Source of the DNA: Planctomycetota bacterium
GTDB taxonomy: Bacteria; Planctomycetota; UBA8108; UBA1146; JAJFFE01
Direction: 5' to 3'
DNA length: 7,464 bases
Assembly: GCA_020425835.1 (NCBI GenBank)
Contig: JAGQRC010000158.1
Location: 1 to 7,464, forward strand
This document shows, piece after piece, positions 5,393 through 7,464 of the stretch. Position 1 is the first letter of the stretch. Every line of letters starts with the position of its first letter. A program made the translations under genes and the position numbers. The notes below the pieces were generated by a model, which was not told the origin of the DNA, did no database searches, and saw only the letters and a list, made by a program, of their open reading frames with translations.

Positions 5393-7464
5393 ATGCTGCG
5401 ACTCGCTCCGGTTGTCGCCGTGGCTCTCGTGCTGACCATCCCTCAGGTCACCAACGGCCACGAGGGCGATCCCAAACTCCTCAGTCGCCAAGCGCCCTAC
5501 TCCGGGCCGGGCTACCGTGCCGTTGCCTTCGGGGCCCCGCCGATGAGTTTTCCGTCGAGCGACATGACCCTTCTCTCCTGGGTCACCCTGACCGAGCTCG
5601 GCACGGGCCTCGAGAACGCCAACGACTGCTGGGGCTACGTTTCGGGATCAGGGCGCGAGTACGCGATCATCGGCACCTCGGACGGAACGACGGTCGTCGA
5701 GGTCACGACGCCGGCCGATCCGGTCATCGTGGGCACGATCGGCGGCGTGGAGAGTCTCTGGCGCGACATCAAGGTCTACGGGAACCACGCCTACTCGGTG
5801 ACAGAGGGTGCGGGCGGGATCCAGGTGATCGACCTCTCGGGCGTCGACGCCGGGAACGTCACTCTCGTGGCGACCATCGACGCATCCGCCGCTGAGCCCC
5901 GCACCCACAACGTCGCGATCGACACCGAGAGCGGGTTCCTCTATCGCTGCGGCGGCGGGACCATGGGACTGCGGATCTACGATCTCGCCGACCCGACGAA
6001 CCCGACCTTCGTCGGCAGCTGGTCGAATCGATACGTGCACGACGCCTGTGTCGTCACCTATCCCGCGGGCTCCGCCTACGCGGGACAGCAGATCGCCTTC
6101 TGCTGCGCCGGCTTCAACGGCGGCTACTCGCAGACCGGCCTCACCATCCTGGACGTCACCGACAAAGCCAACGTCATCGAGCTCGCCCACTTGGAGTACC
6201 CCGACGCGGTGTACAGCCATCAAGCGTGGCCGTCGGGAGACCTGCAGTACCTCTACTTGAACGACGAGCTCGACGAGTACAGCGCGTCGACCCCCACGAC
6301 GACGCGGATCATCGACATCGCCGATCTGGCGAGCCCGTTCGTGGCCTCGACCTACACCAATGGCTCGACGGCAGTCGATCACAACATGTACACGCTGGGG
6401 AACCTGATCTTCGCGTCGAACTATCGCAGCGGACTCCGCGTCTTCGACGCCACCGATCCGCTGAACCCGAACGAGATCGCCTACTTCGACACTTACCCCA
6501 CGGACGATGATCCCCAGTTCAACGGGCTGTGGAGCGTCTATCCCTACCTCCCGAGCGGAACGATCGTCGCCAGCGACATCGAGAAGGGACTGTTCGTCCT
6601 CCGGCTCGGCGATCGGCCGCTGCAATTCGACTACCCTCAGGGGCCGCCCACCGCCTTCCTCGCGGGCGGGGGAACCTCGATCCAGGTCGAGGTCAGTGCG
6701 AATCCGGGCGAGGCGTTGGCCGCGGGCTCGGTGATGTTCCATCACCGGATCGCCGGTGGCAGCTACATGGTCACGCCCATGGCGGAGACCGCTCCGGATC
6801 TGTTCGAGGCACAGCTCCCCGCCCTCCCGTGCGGCGAGACCCTCGAGTACTTCGTCTCCGCGATGACGGTGGGCGGTGCAGTGCCGACCGATCCGGCGAC
6901 CGGCGACCTCGATCCGAACATCGGTTTCGTCACGGAGTACGAATCGACCGATGTCGAGAGCATGGAGAGCGGTGCGCCGGGCTGGCTGTCCGGAGCAGCG
7001 GGCGACGATGCGACGGCCGGCCTCTGGACGTTGGTCGACCCGAACGGCACGCCGGCTCAGCCCGAGGACGACCACACGTCGACCGGAACGCAGTGCTGGG
7101 TGACCGGTCAGGGCTCCGCCGGCGGTTCGATCGGCGTCGCCGACGTGGACGACGGGACCACGACCCTACTGAGTCCCTACTTCGACCTCTCGGGCGACGA
7201 CGGCGCGGCGTTCGAATTCTGGTACTGGTACTTGAACGACCTGGGCAGCGCCTTCGATGACTTCTTCGCGATCGACCTCACCAACAATGGCGTGAACTGG
7301 ATCAACGTGGTGACCCGGTTCACGCCGACCGGTGGTTGGCAGCGCGTCGTCGTCCGCGTCGATGACCATCTTCCGCTCACCTCGACGGTCCGCCTGCGCT
7401 TCGTCGCCGCGGACCTCGGTTCGGGCTCGATCGTCGAGGCGGCGGTCGACGACTTCACCGTCCA
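5393..7464 (+). CDS. Choice-of-anchor B family exported protein with C-terminal beta-sandwich regions (paralogue 2, 3'-truncated by the window)
   Basis: An open frame from ATG 5393 runs without a stop to the window edge: 690 codons are visible and the true C-terminus lies outside. Residues 1-22 are a Sec signal (core APVVAVALVLTI), and predicted cleavage after TNG leaves HEGDPK. Residues about 60-403 form a seven-bladed LVIVD propeller homologous to the upstream gene. Conserved points are NDCWGYV (77-83), RDIKV (124-128), His172, His216, His276, His330, GLWSVYP (378-384) and Cys79, 186, 219, 237, 238. Residues about 405-505 look like an Ig/FN3-type sandwich, with YFVSAMTVGG near 486-495. From about 515 a jelly-roll, MAM-like region follows, with VDPNG (548-552), QCWVTGQGS (567-575), LSPYFDLSG (593-601) and VDDFTV (685-690). 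Similar tails occur in large exported proteins and usually precede a sorting or anchoring end. GGGAAG (5377-5382) lies 10 bases upstream. An in-frame GTG at 5375 is an alternative start that would add six residues. Confidence 0.88.
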   Translation, partial: MLRLAPVVAVALVLTIPQVTNGHEGDPKLLSRQAPYSGPGYRAVAFGAPPMSFPSSDMTLLSWVTLTELGTGLENANDCWGYVSGSGREYAIIGTSDGTTVVEVTTPADPVIVGTIGGVESLWRDIKVYGNHAYSVTEGAGGIQVIDLSGVDAGNVTLVATIDASAAEPRTHNVAIDTESGFLYRCGGGTMGLRIYDLADPTNPTFVGSWSNRYVHDACVVTYPAGSAYAGQQIAFCCAGFNGGYSQTGLTILDVTDKANVIELAHLEYPDAVYSHQAWPSGDLQYLYLNDELDEYSASTPTTTRIIDIADLASPFVASTYTNGSTAVDHNMYTLGNLIFASNYRSGLRVFDATDPLNPNEIAYFDTYPTDDDPQFNGLWSVYPYLPSGTIVASDIEKGLFVLRLGDRPLQFDYPQGPPTAFLAGGGTSIQVEVSANPGEALAAGSVMFHHRIAGGSYMVTPMAETAPDLFEAQLPALPCGETLEYFVSAMTVGGAVPTDPATGDLDPNIGFVTEYESTDVESMESGAPGWLSGAAGDDATAGLWTLVDPNGTPAQPEDDHTSTGTQCWVTGQGSAGGSIGVADVDDGTTTLLSPYFDLSGDDGAAFEFWYWYLNDLGSAFDDFFAIDLTNNGVNWINVVTRFTPTGGWQRVVVRVDDHLPLTSTVRLRFVAADLGSGSIVEAAVDDFTV

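Noticed and set aside
5648..7075. Long minus-strand open frame antisense to paralogue 2, with a translation resembling the antisense frame of paralogue 1
   Set aside because: The resemblance is explained by the two sense genes being homologous and read in the same opposite phase. It is not independent evidence of an antisense gene.

Overview
This is a GC-rich bacterial window, with G or C preferred at third codon positions and mostly good Shine-Dalgarno sites. It holds five genes. All five are chromosomal in character: no mobile element, CRISPR array, tRNA or rRNA was seen. The lineage cannot be fixed from the sequence. Large exported beta-propeller proteins, including a 'choice-of-anchor B' pair with a C-terminal beta-sandwich tail, would fit Planctomycetota or a neighbouring lineage with many exported repeat proteins (Krumholzibacteriota or Eisenbacteria type). 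That placement is inference.

Left part, minus strand (48-1434): a two-gene operon reading leftwards. A LOG-family (TIGR00730) nucleotide phosphoribohydrolase comes first. It overlaps by 14 bases a crotonase-fold enoyl-CoA hydratase/isomerase. The crotonase keeps only one of the two classical hydratase glutamates and looks more like a Delta3,Delta2-enoyl-CoA isomerase. A GC-rich hairpin follows the operon at 11-33.

Middle (1435-3600): a divergent intergenic region with candidate promoters on both strands and a short direct repeat. It leads into a plus-strand gene for an exported NHL-repeat protein. Twelve NHL-like units can be counted, enough for two six-bladed propellers.

Right part (3601-7464): a 304-base gap without a convincing gene, then two tandem paralogues of the choice-of-anchor B / LVIVD-repeat family. 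The first (413 aa) stops right after its seven-bladed propeller. The second starts at 5393 and runs off the window's right edge. It repeats the propeller and adds an Ig-like region and a jelly-roll-like region.

Most interesting point: both paralogues keep a His at the equivalent place in four consecutive propeller blades. They also share five cysteines, including an adjacent Cys-Cys pair, and a predicted mature N-terminus that begins with His. Together these suggest an uncharacterised exported metal- or redox-active propeller. The three plus-strand genes together form a small cluster of exported beta-propellers, probably acting in the periplasm or at the cell surface.
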